Shown in pieces: positions 19,801-26,462 of a stretch of DNA of 44,714 nt. The stretch lies in contig JBFGCA010000030.1 in the NCBI GenBank assembly GCA_041567315.1, positions 1 to 44,714 of the forward strand, given 5' to 3'. This DNA comes from JBFGCA01 sp041567315 (GTDB taxonomy: Bacteria > Acidobacteriota > Thermoanaerobaculia > Multivoradales > JAHEKO01). The position numbers and the translations under genes were made by a program. The notes under the pieces were generated by a model. That model worked only from the letters and a program-made list of their open reading frames with translations. It had not been told where the DNA came from and made no database searches. Each line of letters starts with the position of its first letter. Position 1 is the first letter of the stretch.

Positions 19801-20014
19801 GCGGCCGCACCAGCAGCCGCTCCACCTCCTGGGGCGAGGAAGAGGGATAGGGGGCCTCGACGCTGATCGAGCTGGAGGAGAAACCGGGCAGGAACTCGAG
19901 CGGCAGCCGGGTGAGCGAGATCCAGCCCAGGACCACCACCCCGGCCACCGCCATGCCCAGGGTGATCCGCCGCTCCACCGCGAAGCGCACGATCGGGTTG
20001 GACTCCCGGCTCAT
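16886..20014 (-). CDS. RND efflux permease (AcrB/HAE1 type), first of two
   Basis: 1042-residue AcrB-superfamily exporter and first gene of the RND operon. Recognisable segments are the N-terminus NPIVRFAVERRITLGMAVAGVVVLGWISL with LPLEFLPGFSSSSISV, the TM4 relay segment ALGMLVDNSVVVIESIFRHR (Asp-Asn like its partner), TM10 GVVVNNAIVLIDHVNYLR, and the ending LTLMIIPTVYSLMDD. It is clearly diverged from the permease at 12502-15660, so the two may form a mixed trimer like MdtB/MdtC or two separate pumps sharing one adaptor. ATG 20014 is a good start. The 40-bp gap to the next minus-strand gene (stop at 20055) suggests that gene may be transcribed into this operon. Confidence 0.93.
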   Translation of the reverse strand: MSRESNPIVRFAVERRITLGMAVAGVVVLGWISLTRLPLEFLPGFSSSSISVEAPYPSSSPQEVERLLVRPLEDVLGTINGIETLSASAASDGARVRISFIDGTDMEMAAVEVRDRLERVRHLLPDDLERVTVRRFQSTEIPVLRFDLSAPWPAERLYRFTEEVVQRRLERLPGVAQVSVGGMRLPELQVALDPARLRAHRVEVRELLALLRSGNLNLTAGEVPAGDRELLVRVVGELATPEEVRRLPIDGAGLRLGDVAEVRYTFPEQEEFNYLNGVEAVTVAVNKVSTANVLAVVAPVKRELEAILALPEAEGLAVRVYQDASRDVIQGLGQLRDAGLVGGLLAMGAVFLFLRRWRTTALVALAMPLSVVAAFVLLYLLRQAGAEELTLNVVSLAGLMLALGMLVDNSVVVIESIFRHRNELGEDARTAALRGASEVTLPILASTASTLCVFLPLIFLTTGMRFKLYMQNIGISVCIVIVASLLVALTVVPMAAVPLLERQSARPQRFFAVLSRFYRRLLAFTLHHRFAFMLSMLAMFAGVIYLFTTIERSFTSRSLERQVILKVDTPRQYSLEQTHALYRELYELLDTHREELGIADVSYAYDRSTGRSRASWRRSRQFDVFLEEEEVSELTTAEARDRLRRLLPEKAGVELRIVAGPGRHGFTGVEVELMGDEPAVLELLAGRVAAELAALPMIRDVDTSLESGDEEIHVKVERQRAVQAGLSAQRVAFAVSGALSRRAVGQFKTGEREVDLVVTYREEDRETLDQLKNLPVFAASAPLPLAALAAFERVAGPRSIERENHRAKVTVSANTSTPTASFTAMNAISRLMEGLRLPPGYEWSFGRWNRFQQQDQEGALFALLFALPLVYMLLAALFESFAQPLTIMFSVPFALLGVGVVMKLASQPWDSMTLIGLIVLLGVVVNNAIVLIDHVNYLRSTGLARDEAILLGGVHRLRPILITAATTILGLLPMVAPFLLPGWFGEVEGRAASWAPIGLVIVGGLTTSTFLTLMIIPTVYSLMDDLGLFGRRVAAAATGGAR

Positions 20015-20054
20015 CGGCCGGATCGTATTACGGAAGGGCCGGCGGCCGCCCCGG

Positions 20055-22448
20055 CTATTCGGGACCGGGCGCGGCCTCGACGGTGCGGGTCACCGGCGGC
20101 AGGCAACGGCGGTCGTCGCAGGCCTGGTAGGTCAGCTCCAGCGCGGTGCTGCCGGCGGCGAGGGCGCCGCGGATCGCGGCGCGGCCGGTGTAGACCGACA
20201 GCTCTTCGTCGGCGAAGGCGAAGCGGAAGCCCGCGCCGGGCGGGTAGACCACTTCCTGCACCGCGCCGTCCACGCGGGTGGGGATCAGGTAGTCGAGCGA
20301 CGCCGGGTTGGCGTTGACGTGCCAGCCGTCGCGGATCTGGAGCGCCAGCTCGAAGGGGCGCCAGTCCCCGCCGGCGGCCAGCCGCAGCTCGCTGGTGACC
20401 ACCTCCTGGGCCAGCCGGTGCGGGGACGGCAAACCGGCGGCTCCCTCACCGGCGGCTCCCTCACCGCTGACGCCCTGACCGGTGGCGACGGCATCGGGCT
20501 GACCGGCAGCAGCGACGCGCTCGCCGGCGGCAGCCGCGCTGGGAGTCGGCCCACCGGACCCGCCGGCGAAGCGGGTCACCGCCAGCGCCACGGTGGTCAG
20601 GGCCCCGGGCGACCGCTCCAGCTCGGCGGCGAAGGCGCGCAGGCCGGCCTCGGCCCGCCGCCGGTAGTCGGCGCGGCCGGTGCGCCGGGTCAGCTCGAGC
20701 AGGTTGAGCAGCGCCACGCCGTTGCCCGAGGGGATGGCGCCGTCGCCGGCCGACTTGATCCGCACCAGCAGGTCGGCGCCCGGCTGGCTGAAGAAGTAGC
20801 CGCCGCGGGGATCGCCCAGCCGCCGCTCCTGCTCCTCGGCCAGCCGCTGCGCGGCGGTCAGCCAGCGCCGCTCGCCGGTCGCCTCGTGGAGGGCCAGCAG
20901 CCCGCGGACGAGGTAGGCATAGTCGTCGAGAAAGGCGGGGATGCGGGCCTGCCCCTGACGCCAGACGTGGAGCTGGACGCCCCCGGCGTCGCGCATCTCG
21001 AGCACGAACTCGGCCGCCCGCGCCGCCGCCGCCACGTAGCGCGGCTCCGCGAGCAGCCCGCCGGCCCGGGCCAGGGCGGCGATCATCATGCCGTTCCAGT
21101 CGGTCAGCACCTTGTCGTCTACCAGCGGGAACTTGCGGCGCGCGCGGGCGCTCCGCAGCCGATCGAGCCCGGGCCCGAGCCGCCCCAGGAGCTGTCCGGT
21201 CGTCAGCTCGAGGCGGCCGGCGTGGGCGGCCAGCGAGTCGGTCAGGTAGAGCGTGTAGCGCTCGCCCTCGAAGTTGGGCGGGCCGTCGAAGCCGTAGATC
21301 GGCGCCAGCAGCCCGAAACCCTCCTCGCCCAGCGTCTGCTCCAGCTCCGCCCGGCTCCACACGTAGTAGGCCCCTTCGACGGCGTCGGTCTCGGCGTCGA
21401 TCGCCGACTTGAAGGCGCCGTTGGCCAGCCGCATCCAGCGCAGCACGAAATCCGCCGTGCCGCGGGCCAGCCGCGCCAGCTCGTCGTCGCCCTCGGCGGC
21501 CGCCGTCACCGCCAGCAGCTCGGCCAGATGGGCGTTGTCGTAGAGCATCTTCTCGAAGTGGGGGATGCGCCAGGCGGCGTCCAGGGTGTAGCGGTGGAAA
21601 CCGCCGTCGAGCTGGTCGTAGATGGCGCCCCGCCCCATCCGGCGCAGGGTGTGGAGCACCATCTCGCGGGCCTCTGCGTCACCCGCAGTGGCGCTCTCCC
21701 ACAGCAGCCACAGGTTGGCCGGCGACGGGAACTTGTGACCGCGGCCGAAGCCGCCGTGCTCGCGGTCGTAGCGGCGGGCGAGCTGGGCCGCCACCTCGGC
21801 GGCGGCCTCCGGCCCGGGCACCGCGCCGGCCGGCGCCCCGGCCAGATAGCCGTTGATCGCCTCCGCCACCCGGGCGGCGCGCGCCTCGACCTCGCCGCGC
21901 CGCTCCTCCCAGGCGCGGTGGATCGCCCGCAGCACGCTGGGGAAGCCCGGCCGGCCGTGGCGGTCCTCGGGTGGGAAGTAGGTGCCGGCGTAGAACGGCG
22001 CCAGCTCCGGAGTCAGGAACACCGAGTTGGGCCAGCCGCCGCTGCCGGTCAGCATCTGGGTCGCGGTCATGTAGATCTCGTCGAGGTCCGGCCGCTCCTC
22101 GCGGTCCACCTTGACGTTGACGAACCAGCCATTCATCAGCGCGGCGATCTCGGGGTCGGAGAAGGCCTCGCGCTCCATCACGTGGCACCAGTAGCAGGTC
22201 GAATAGCCCACCGACAGGAAGATCGGCTTGTCCTCCCGCCGCGCCCGCTCCAGCGCCTCCTCGCCCCACGGATACCAGTCCACCGGGTTGTGGGCGTGGA
22301 GCCGCAGATAGGGGCTCGACTCGTCGACCAGGCGGTTGGCCGACGCGTCGGCCGGGGCGTCGGGCGCAGGCGCCGCCGTCGCCCGCCCGAGTCCCGCCAG
22401 CAGGAGCAGGGACGGGAGCAGAAGCGGAAGCTGGGTAGAACGAGACAT
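20055..22448 (-). CDS. Exported thioredoxin-like/six-hairpin protein (DUF255, YyaL/SSP411 type) fused to a DsbD-N-like domain
   Basis: 797 residues. Residues 1 to about 26 form a signal peptide. The DUF255 thioredoxin-like domain follows (ANRLVDESSPYLRLHAHNPVDWYPW, then STCYWCHVMERE with the redox pair Cys85/Cys88, and GGWPNSVFLTPE). Next comes an alpha/alpha six-hairpin region (about 230-600: GFHRYTLDAAWRIPHFEKMLYDNA). A Gly/Ala linker holding two identical 15-bp DNA repeats leads to a C-terminal beta domain (about 680-797) like the DsbD/DsbC-corrector N-terminal module, ending LTYQACDDRRCLPPV (Cys777, Cys782). Most relatives are cytosolic without the last domain, so export and fusion suggest a periplasmic thiol-disulfide role. 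ATG 22448 is chosen because the signal peptide starts there. Confidence 0.88.
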   Translation of the reverse strand: MSRSTQLPLLLPSLLLLAGLGRATAAPAPDAPADASANRLVDESSPYLRLHAHNPVDWYPWGEEALERARREDKPIFLSVGYSTCYWCHVMEREAFSDPEIAALMNGWFVNVKVDREERPDLDEIYMTATQMLTGSGGWPNSVFLTPELAPFYAGTYFPPEDRHGRPGFPSVLRAIHRAWEERRGEVEARAARVAEAINGYLAGAPAGAVPGPEAAAEVAAQLARRYDREHGGFGRGHKFPSPANLWLLWESATAGDAEAREMVLHTLRRMGRGAIYDQLDGGFHRYTLDAAWRIPHFEKMLYDNAHLAELLAVTAAAEGDDELARLARGTADFVLRWMRLANGAFKSAIDAETDAVEGAYYVWSRAELEQTLGEEGFGLLAPIYGFDGPPNFEGERYTLYLTDSLAAHAGRLELTTGQLLGRLGPGLDRLRSARARRKFPLVDDKVLTDWNGMMIAALARAGGLLAEPRYVAAAARAAEFVLEMRDAGGVQLHVWRQGQARIPAFLDDYAYLVRGLLALHEATGERRWLTAAQRLAEEQERRLGDPRGGYFFSQPGADLLVRIKSAGDGAIPSGNGVALLNLLELTRRTGRADYRRRAEAGLRAFAAELERSPGALTTVALAVTRFAGGSGGPTPSAAAAGERVAAAGQPDAVATGQGVSGEGAAGEGAAGLPSPHRLAQEVVTSELRLAAGGDWRPFELALQIRDGWHVNANPASLDYLIPTRVDGAVQEVVYPPGAGFRFAFADEELSVYTGRAAIRGALAAGSTALELTYQACDDRRCLPPVTRTVEAAPGPE
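20433..20462 (-). repeat. Two exact 15-bp tandem repeats in the linker of the fusion gene
   Basis: ACCGGCGGCTCCCTC occurs twice in a row, followed by a third, degenerate copy. In frame it encodes the repeated linker EGAAGEGAAG between the six-hairpin and DsbD-N-like domains, so it changes linker length in whole codons. Confidence 0.75.
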
Positions 22449-22741
22449 CAGGCCTGCACAGGGCTCTGCCACGAAGTACGGCCGGCAGCCTACCAACGGT
22501 CCTGCCGAGAGGGGGCGGGGCGTGAGCGCCGTCTGGCGGCGGACCGGAGACTCCAGGGCGGTGGGCCGGGCCGTCGCCGGCGCGGCCCATCAAACGCTGC
22601 CGGCGCGGGCGATAGTCTCCCGCGGCGGCCGGTCGCCGGCTGTAGTTAAACCCCACCGGCCGCCAGACCGTCCAATCAAGTGTGCAAGGGACGACCCTCA
22701 TCGCTCGGCCGCTCTGGCCACTGGCGCTCCCGGTGGCGCCG
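22449..22741. other. Divergent intergenic region between the thioredoxin-like fusion and the ECF sigma gene
   Basis: About 290 bases with no supported gene. It must hold outward promoters for both flanking genes. GCCGGCGCGG occurs twice (near 22578 and 22606). The least GC-rich patch is 22640-22685 (TAGTTAAACC, AATCAAGTG). I see no convincing -35/-10 pair or recognised ECF-type promoter. An alternative sigma start (GTG 22682) lies inside. Confidence 0.5.
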
Positions 22742-23380
22742 GTGAGCGACGAGACCCGGGCTGCAGGGTCCCGGCCGGCGCCCCGAGCCGCCGGGTCGCC
22801 GGCCGGCGAATCCCTGGTCGGCGGCCAGCTTCCAGCCGCTGGCATCGCGGTCGGGGATCTCGTCGAGCGTGCCCAGGCCGGTGACGTGGCGGCCTTCGAG
22901 GAGCTCTACCGGGCCCACTCGGGGAGGGTTTACGCGCTCTGTCTGCGCATGGCGGGCGATGCGGCGCGGGCCGAGGACCTCGCCCAGGAGACCTTCGTCC
23001 GCGCCTGGCAGCGGCTGCACTCGTTCCGGGGCGCCAGCGCCTTCTCCACCTGGCTGCACCGCCTGACGGTCAACGTGGTCATCAGCTGGATGCGCAAGCG
23101 CCGCCGGCGGACCGAGCGCGAGCTGGCGTCGACCGCCCCCGCCGCGGACATTGCCGGGGCGGTCGCGCTGGCCGTTGCACCTTCCCGCACAGGCACCCGC
23201 CTGGACCTGGAAGGCGCTATCGCCGCGCTGCCCCCGCGGGCGCGAGCGGTGTTCGTGCTCTACGAGATCGAGGGCCGCAGCCACCGGGAGATCGCCGCCC
23301 TCACCGGGATGGCCGAGGGCACCTCCAAGACCCACCTGCACCGGGCGCGGCGGCAGCTGCGGGAGGCGCTGGCGCGATGA
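22742..23380 (+). CDS. ECF RNA polymerase sigma factor
   Basis: 212 residues, extracytoplasmic-function sigma-70. Region 2 is DVAAFEELYRAHSGRVYALCLRMAGDAARAEDLAQETFVRAWQ... with AFSTWLHRLTVNVVISWMRKRRRR. Region 4 is AIAALPPRARAVFVLYEIEGRSHREIAALTGMAEGTSKTHLHRARRQLREAL. An alanine/glycine-rich N-terminal tail of about 40 residues precedes region 2. GTG 22742 is my choice, and the in-frame GTG 22682 would lengthen the tail by 20. Its stop overlaps the anti-sigma ATG by 4 nt (ATGA), the usual sign of a sigma/anti-sigma pair. The DUF4097 gene beyond them is a likely regulon member. Confidence 0.92.
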   Translation: MSDETRAAGSRPAPRAAGSPAGESLVGGQLPAAGIAVGDLVERAQAGDVAAFEELYRAHSGRVYALCLRMAGDAARAEDLAQETFVRAWQRLHSFRGASAFSTWLHRLTVNVVISWMRKRRRRTERELASTAPAADIAGAVALAVAPSRTGTRLDLEGAIAALPPRARAVFVLYEIEGRSHREIAALTGMAEGTSKTHLHRARRQLREALAR

Positions 23381-24105
23381 GCTGCGAGCGTTTCGAGGAG
23401 CAGATCCAGGAACTGCTCGACGGCGAGCTGGCCGAGTTCAGGGAGCATCAGGTGCGGGAGCATCTCGCCGGCTGTCCCCGTTGCCACCAGGTCTACGAGC
23501 AGCTCGGCGAGCTGCGCCTCGAGGCGCGGCGGCTGCCCCGCGAGGTCGAGCCCCCGCACGACCTCTGGCCCGGCATCGCCGCGCGCCTGCCGGTTGGTCG
23601 CGCAAGCCGAACCGGTCGGCGGCTGGAGGCAGTGGAGCTTCCTGGGCCTCGCCGAGCCGGCGAAGAGCCGCCGGCGGGCCGCTTCCTGGCGCTCCCACGT
23701 TGGGCTTGGGCCGCGGCCGCCGCCCTCGCCGCGGCGGTCGGAGTGCTCCTCCTTGCCCTACCTGGAGCTCCGCGCCCCGAATCCCCGACCGCTCGGCGTG
23801 CCGACAGCCCGGCGACCAGGGGCCCGTCGGCCATCGAGCTGGCCGGTCTTGCCGAGCTGGCGCGGAACGAGGACGCCACCCTGGGCTCGCTCAAGGACCT
23901 CTCCGCCGCCCTCGAGCGCGGCCGCCCGCGGCTCGACGCCGAGACGCGGCGGAGCGTCGAGCGCGACGTCCGCCTGCTCGATCGCTCGATCGGCGAGCTG
24001 CGCGCCGCCCTCGACGAGCACCCAACCGACCGCCGCCTACGGCTGCTGCTGGCGGCCCGCTACCGGCAGGAGTCGGAGCTGGCCCGGCGGCTGGCCCACT
24101 CCTGA
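23377..24105 (+). CDS. Anti-sigma factor with zf-HC2 domain
   Basis: 242 residues. The N-terminal zinc-binding anti-sigma domain has CERFEEQIQELLDGEL, then HLAGCPRC (His29, Cys33, Cys36). One membrane segment (about 108-128, WAWAAAAALAAAVGVLLLAL) places the C-terminal part, a helical region rich in Arg, Asp and Glu (about 150-242), in the periplasm. It should hold the ECF sigma factor at the membrane until a signal or proteolysis frees it. The 4-nt overlap with the sigma gene supports the pairing. The periplasmic helical domain resembles a coiled sensory or oligomerisation part and has no recognised ligand. Confidence 0.9.
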   Translation: MSCERFEEQIQELLDGELAEFREHQVREHLAGCPRCHQVYEQLGELRLEARRLPREVEPPHDLWPGIAARLPVGRASRTGRRLEAVELPGPRRAGEEPPAGRFLALPRWAWAAAAALAAAVGVLLLALPGAPRPESPTARRADSPATRGPSAIELAGLAELARNEDATLGSLKDLSAALERGRPRLDAETRRSVERDVRLLDRSIGELRAALDEHPTDRRLRLLLAARYRQESELARRLAHS

Positions 24106-24162
24106 GCGGCGATCCCACGCCCGACGATCCAACGAGCTACCGAAAACCACAAGGAGCCTGCC

Positions 24163-25065
24163 ATGCGCACCGTCCGAACTGCCTCCCTGACGACCCTTTG
24201 CTTGATTCTGCTGCCTCTCGCGGCGCTCGGCGAACAACCCGTCGACCGCACCCAGCCGCTGGCCGCGGACGGCCGGGTGAGCGTCGAGATCGTCTCCGGC
24301 TCGCTGGTCGTCGAGGGCTGGGACCGCTCCGAGCTGAGGGTCACCGGCAGCCTCGGCGACGACGTCGAGGAACTGCTGATCACCGGCGACGAGAGGAGCG
24401 TCAGCATCCGGCCCAAGCTGCCCGCAGGGGTCCGCAACCGCTGGGGCCGCGGCAAGCTCGACGCCCGCCTCGAGCTGCGGGTGCCGGCCGGCGCCGCGCT
24501 CGACGTCGAGACGGTGAGCGCCCCGATCAAGGTGACCGGCGTCGGCGGCCGGCTCGATCTGGAGTCGGTCAGCGGCGAGGTCGAGGTCGCCGGCGCCCGC
24601 TCGCCGGTCGACGTCGAGACCGTCAGCGGGAGGATCACGGTCACCGGCGCCGGCGTGCCGGTGAGCGTCGAGTCGGTGAGCGGCAGCGTCTCCCTCGAGG
24701 GCGTCGACGGGCGGGTCGAGGCCGAGACGGTGAGCGGCGGCATCCGGGTGGTGGCCGGCGAGGTGACGCAGGCCGACTTCGAGACCGTCTCCGGACCTCT
24801 CAGCTTCAGCGGCCGGCTGGGCCGCGGCGCCAGCCTCGACGCCGGCAGCCACAGCGGCAACGTCGAGCTGCGGCTGGCCGGCGAGGTGTCGGCGCGCTTC
24901 GAGGTCTCGACCTTCAGCGGCAGCATCCACAACGAGCTGGGGCCGCCGGCCGAGCGGACCAACCGCTACGGCCCCGGCAGCCAGCTCGAGTTCACCGCCG
25001 GGGCGGGCGCGGCCGAGGTGTCGATCGAGACCTTCAGCGGCAATGTGACGCTGGCGCGGCAGTAG
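24163..25065 (+). CDS. Exported DUF4097-family beta-repeat protein
   Basis: 300 residues with a signal peptide (residues 1 to about 23). The mature protein is a run of short beta-strand repeats, each about 20 residues and carrying a V/I-E-T/S-V-S-G core (VEIVSGSLVVEGW, VETVSAPIKVTG, LESVSGEVEVAG, VETVSGRITVTG, VESVSGSVSLEG, AETVSGGIRVV, FETVSGPLSFSG, VSTFSGSIHNEL, IETFSGNVTLAR), as in the DUF4097 putative-adhesin fold, likely a right-handed beta-helix. AAGGAG (24151-24156) precedes ATG 24163. It follows the sigma/anti-sigma pair by 57 nt and is probably controlled by it in the cell envelope. The function of the family is not established. Confidence 0.88.
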   Translation: MRTVRTASLTTLCLILLPLAALGEQPVDRTQPLAADGRVSVEIVSGSLVVEGWDRSELRVTGSLGDDVEELLITGDERSVSIRPKLPAGVRNRWGRGKLDARLELRVPAGAALDVETVSAPIKVTGVGGRLDLESVSGEVEVAGARSPVDVETVSGRITVTGAGVPVSVESVSGSVSLEGVDGRVEAETVSGGIRVVAGEVTQADFETVSGPLSFSGRLGRGASLDAGSHSGNVELRLAGEVSARFEVSTFSGSIHNELGPPAERTNRYGPGSQLEFTAGAGAAEVSIETFSGNVTLARQ

Positions 25066-25079
25066 CTCGGGCGGCTGGG

Positions 25080-25235
25080 CGGCGGACTACCGCCGGTCGG
25101 CGAGGGTCGGCGTTTGGGACGAGGGGCAGACGCCTGCGGTGGTCCCCCCTCGGCCGCCGCCCGTCGACAAGGTTCTGTGCGTGGGGTGGGCGGCAGAAGC
25201 CTCCGGAGGTTCACTCCCACCCGCGGGTTGGAGGG
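25080..25235 (-). repeat. Diverged copy of the G-rich repeat family seen at 1-234, with hairpins
   Basis: On the minus strand 25157-25144 reads GCGGCCGAGGGGGG, identical to 158-171, and the same ordered blocks follow (ACCAYCGCAGGC, TGCCCC, CCG-ACCC-TCGCCG). A hairpin CGGCGG/CCGCCG with an ACTA loop (25080-25095) lies just after the DUF4097 stop. Palindromes CCTCCGGAGG (25200-25209) and ACCCGCGGGT (25219-25228) lie farther in. The stretch fills the convergent gap 25066-25307, and some hairpins may terminate both neighbours. Confidence 0.6.
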
Positions 25236-25307
25236 TCAGCGTGCTGGCTGGGGGGCTGTGGTAGATGACTGGTCCGCGGTCGCTCCGGTCAGCAGGAGAG
25301 AGCGGGA

Positions 25308-26231
25308 TCACGGGCGGCGGTAGCGGAGGGCGGGGGTCTCGTCGACGGGGCGGGTGCGGAAGCGCTTGTAGCTCCAGGTGTACTGCTCGGGGCAGGCGCG
25401 GACGCAGGCCTCGACGCCGGCGTTGAGACAGGCGGCGGCCTCCACGCGGTCGGCGGCGTCGAGGCCGGCGGGGGGCTCGAGGAAGCGGACGCGGAAGCCG
25501 GCCGGGCGGCGCTCGGCCCAGGCGAAGAGCGGCGCGGCGCCGAAGCGGCGCAGCAGGGCGCCCACCAGGGTCATGGTCAGCGCCGGCACCCCGAAGAACG
25601 GCGCGAACACGCCGTGCCGCTTGAGCGGTTCCTGGTCGGGCAGCACCACCACCACCCCGCCGATGCGCAGCGTCCGGTGGAGGGTCTTGAGCCCGCCCGC
25701 CGAGGCCGGCGCCATCACCGCTCCCGTGCGCTCGCGGCCGCGGCGGATCTCGCGCTCCATCTCGGCCACCCGCGGCGGCCGGTAGAGGGCGGTGAAGGGC
25801 AGTCGCCGGGCGGTCAGGAAGTGGTTCATGTACTCCCAGTTGCCGACGTGGGGCAACAGCAGCACCACCCCGCGGCCGCCGGCTACCGCCCGCTCGAGCA
25901 GCTCCCCGCGGTCGGCGCCCTCCAGCAGCGCGGCCAGGCGCGGCTCCGGCCAGCGCCACATCGCCCCGGCCTCGGCGAGGCTGCGACCGGTCTCGATCAG
26001 GCTGCGTCGCACCAGCCGGCGGCGCTCGGCGGCCGGCAGCTCCGAGAGGCACAGCGCCACGTTCATGTCCGAGACCAGGCGCAGCCGGTTGGGGAGGGTG
26101 AAGGCCAGCAGCCCGAGGGCGGTGCCCAGCCCCCGCGCGGCCGGCAGCGGCAGGGCCGCGCAGCCGCGGACGATCGACCGCGCCAGCCAGCCCAGCAGCG
26201 GCGACGAGACGGAGACCTTGGGCTCGGACAG
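25308..26231 (-). CDS. LpxL/HtrB-like lysophospholipid (lipid A) acyltransferase, probable CTG start
   Basis: 307 residues, membrane-bound acyltransferase of the lipid A late-acyltransferase family. The HxxxxE catalytic motif is in LLLPHVGNWEYM (His128, Glu133); GGVVVVLPDQEP and the GAPLFAWAERR-type blocks follow. The only ATG (26066) would remove the expected N-terminal membrane helix. The frame is open to a TAA at 26282-26280 and contains that helix (SPLLGWLARSIVRG, then LGTALGLLAF), but no ATG, GTG or TTG. CTG 26231 has GGAGG (26241-26237) 5 nt upstream and gives the family length, so I take it as the start. It probably adds a fatty acyl chain to an outer-membrane lipid precursor. A TIR element lies directly upstream. 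Confidence 0.82.
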   Translation of the reverse strand: MSEPKVSVSSPLLGWLARSIVRGCAALPLPAARGLGTALGLLAFTLPNRLRLVSDMNVALCLSELPAAERRRLVRRSLIETGRSLAEAGAMWRWPEPRLAALLEGADRGELLERAVAGGRGVVLLLPHVGNWEYMNHFLTARRLPFTALYRPPRVAEMEREIRRGRERTGAVMAPASAGGLKTLHRTLRIGGVVVVLPDQEPLKRHGVFAPFFGVPALTMTLVGALLRRFGAAPLFAWAERRPAGFRVRFLEPPAGLDAADRVEAAACLNAGVEACVRACPEQYTWSYKRFRTRPVDETPALRYRRP

Positions 26232-26280
26232 CGGCGCCTCCGGCCGGTCTACCCGGCGGGTCGGAGTGCCGATGGCGGGT

Positions 26281-26462
26281 TAGCCTGCACTTCTCGCCGG
26301 CTCACTGCTGCGCGGACGGATGCACCTGAATCTGCAGGACTTCCCTCGATCGGGCATCCTCGACGTACTTCGAGTACGCCTGTGGTGCCCTCTGTCGGCA
26401 AGCCCAGCATCTCCAGGCGCCTGCGCCCGCTCGCCGAGCGATCCGGTGAGAAGTGCAGGCTA
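26281..26462. mobile_element. 182-bp TIR element (MITE-like), flanked by TA
   Basis: TAGCCTGCACTTCTC at 26281-26295 is the exact reverse complement of 26448-26462. Extended inward, 19 of 20 terminal bases match. Inside lie the palindrome CGTACT-TCG-AGTACG (26364-26378) and CAGGCGCCTG. There is no transposase. If TA is the duplicated target, the element proper is 26283-26460, the pattern of IS630/Tc1-mariner-derived MITEs. Its right end provides the TAG stop of the sppA gene, and its left end sets the limit of the LpxL-like open frame. Confidence 0.72.
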
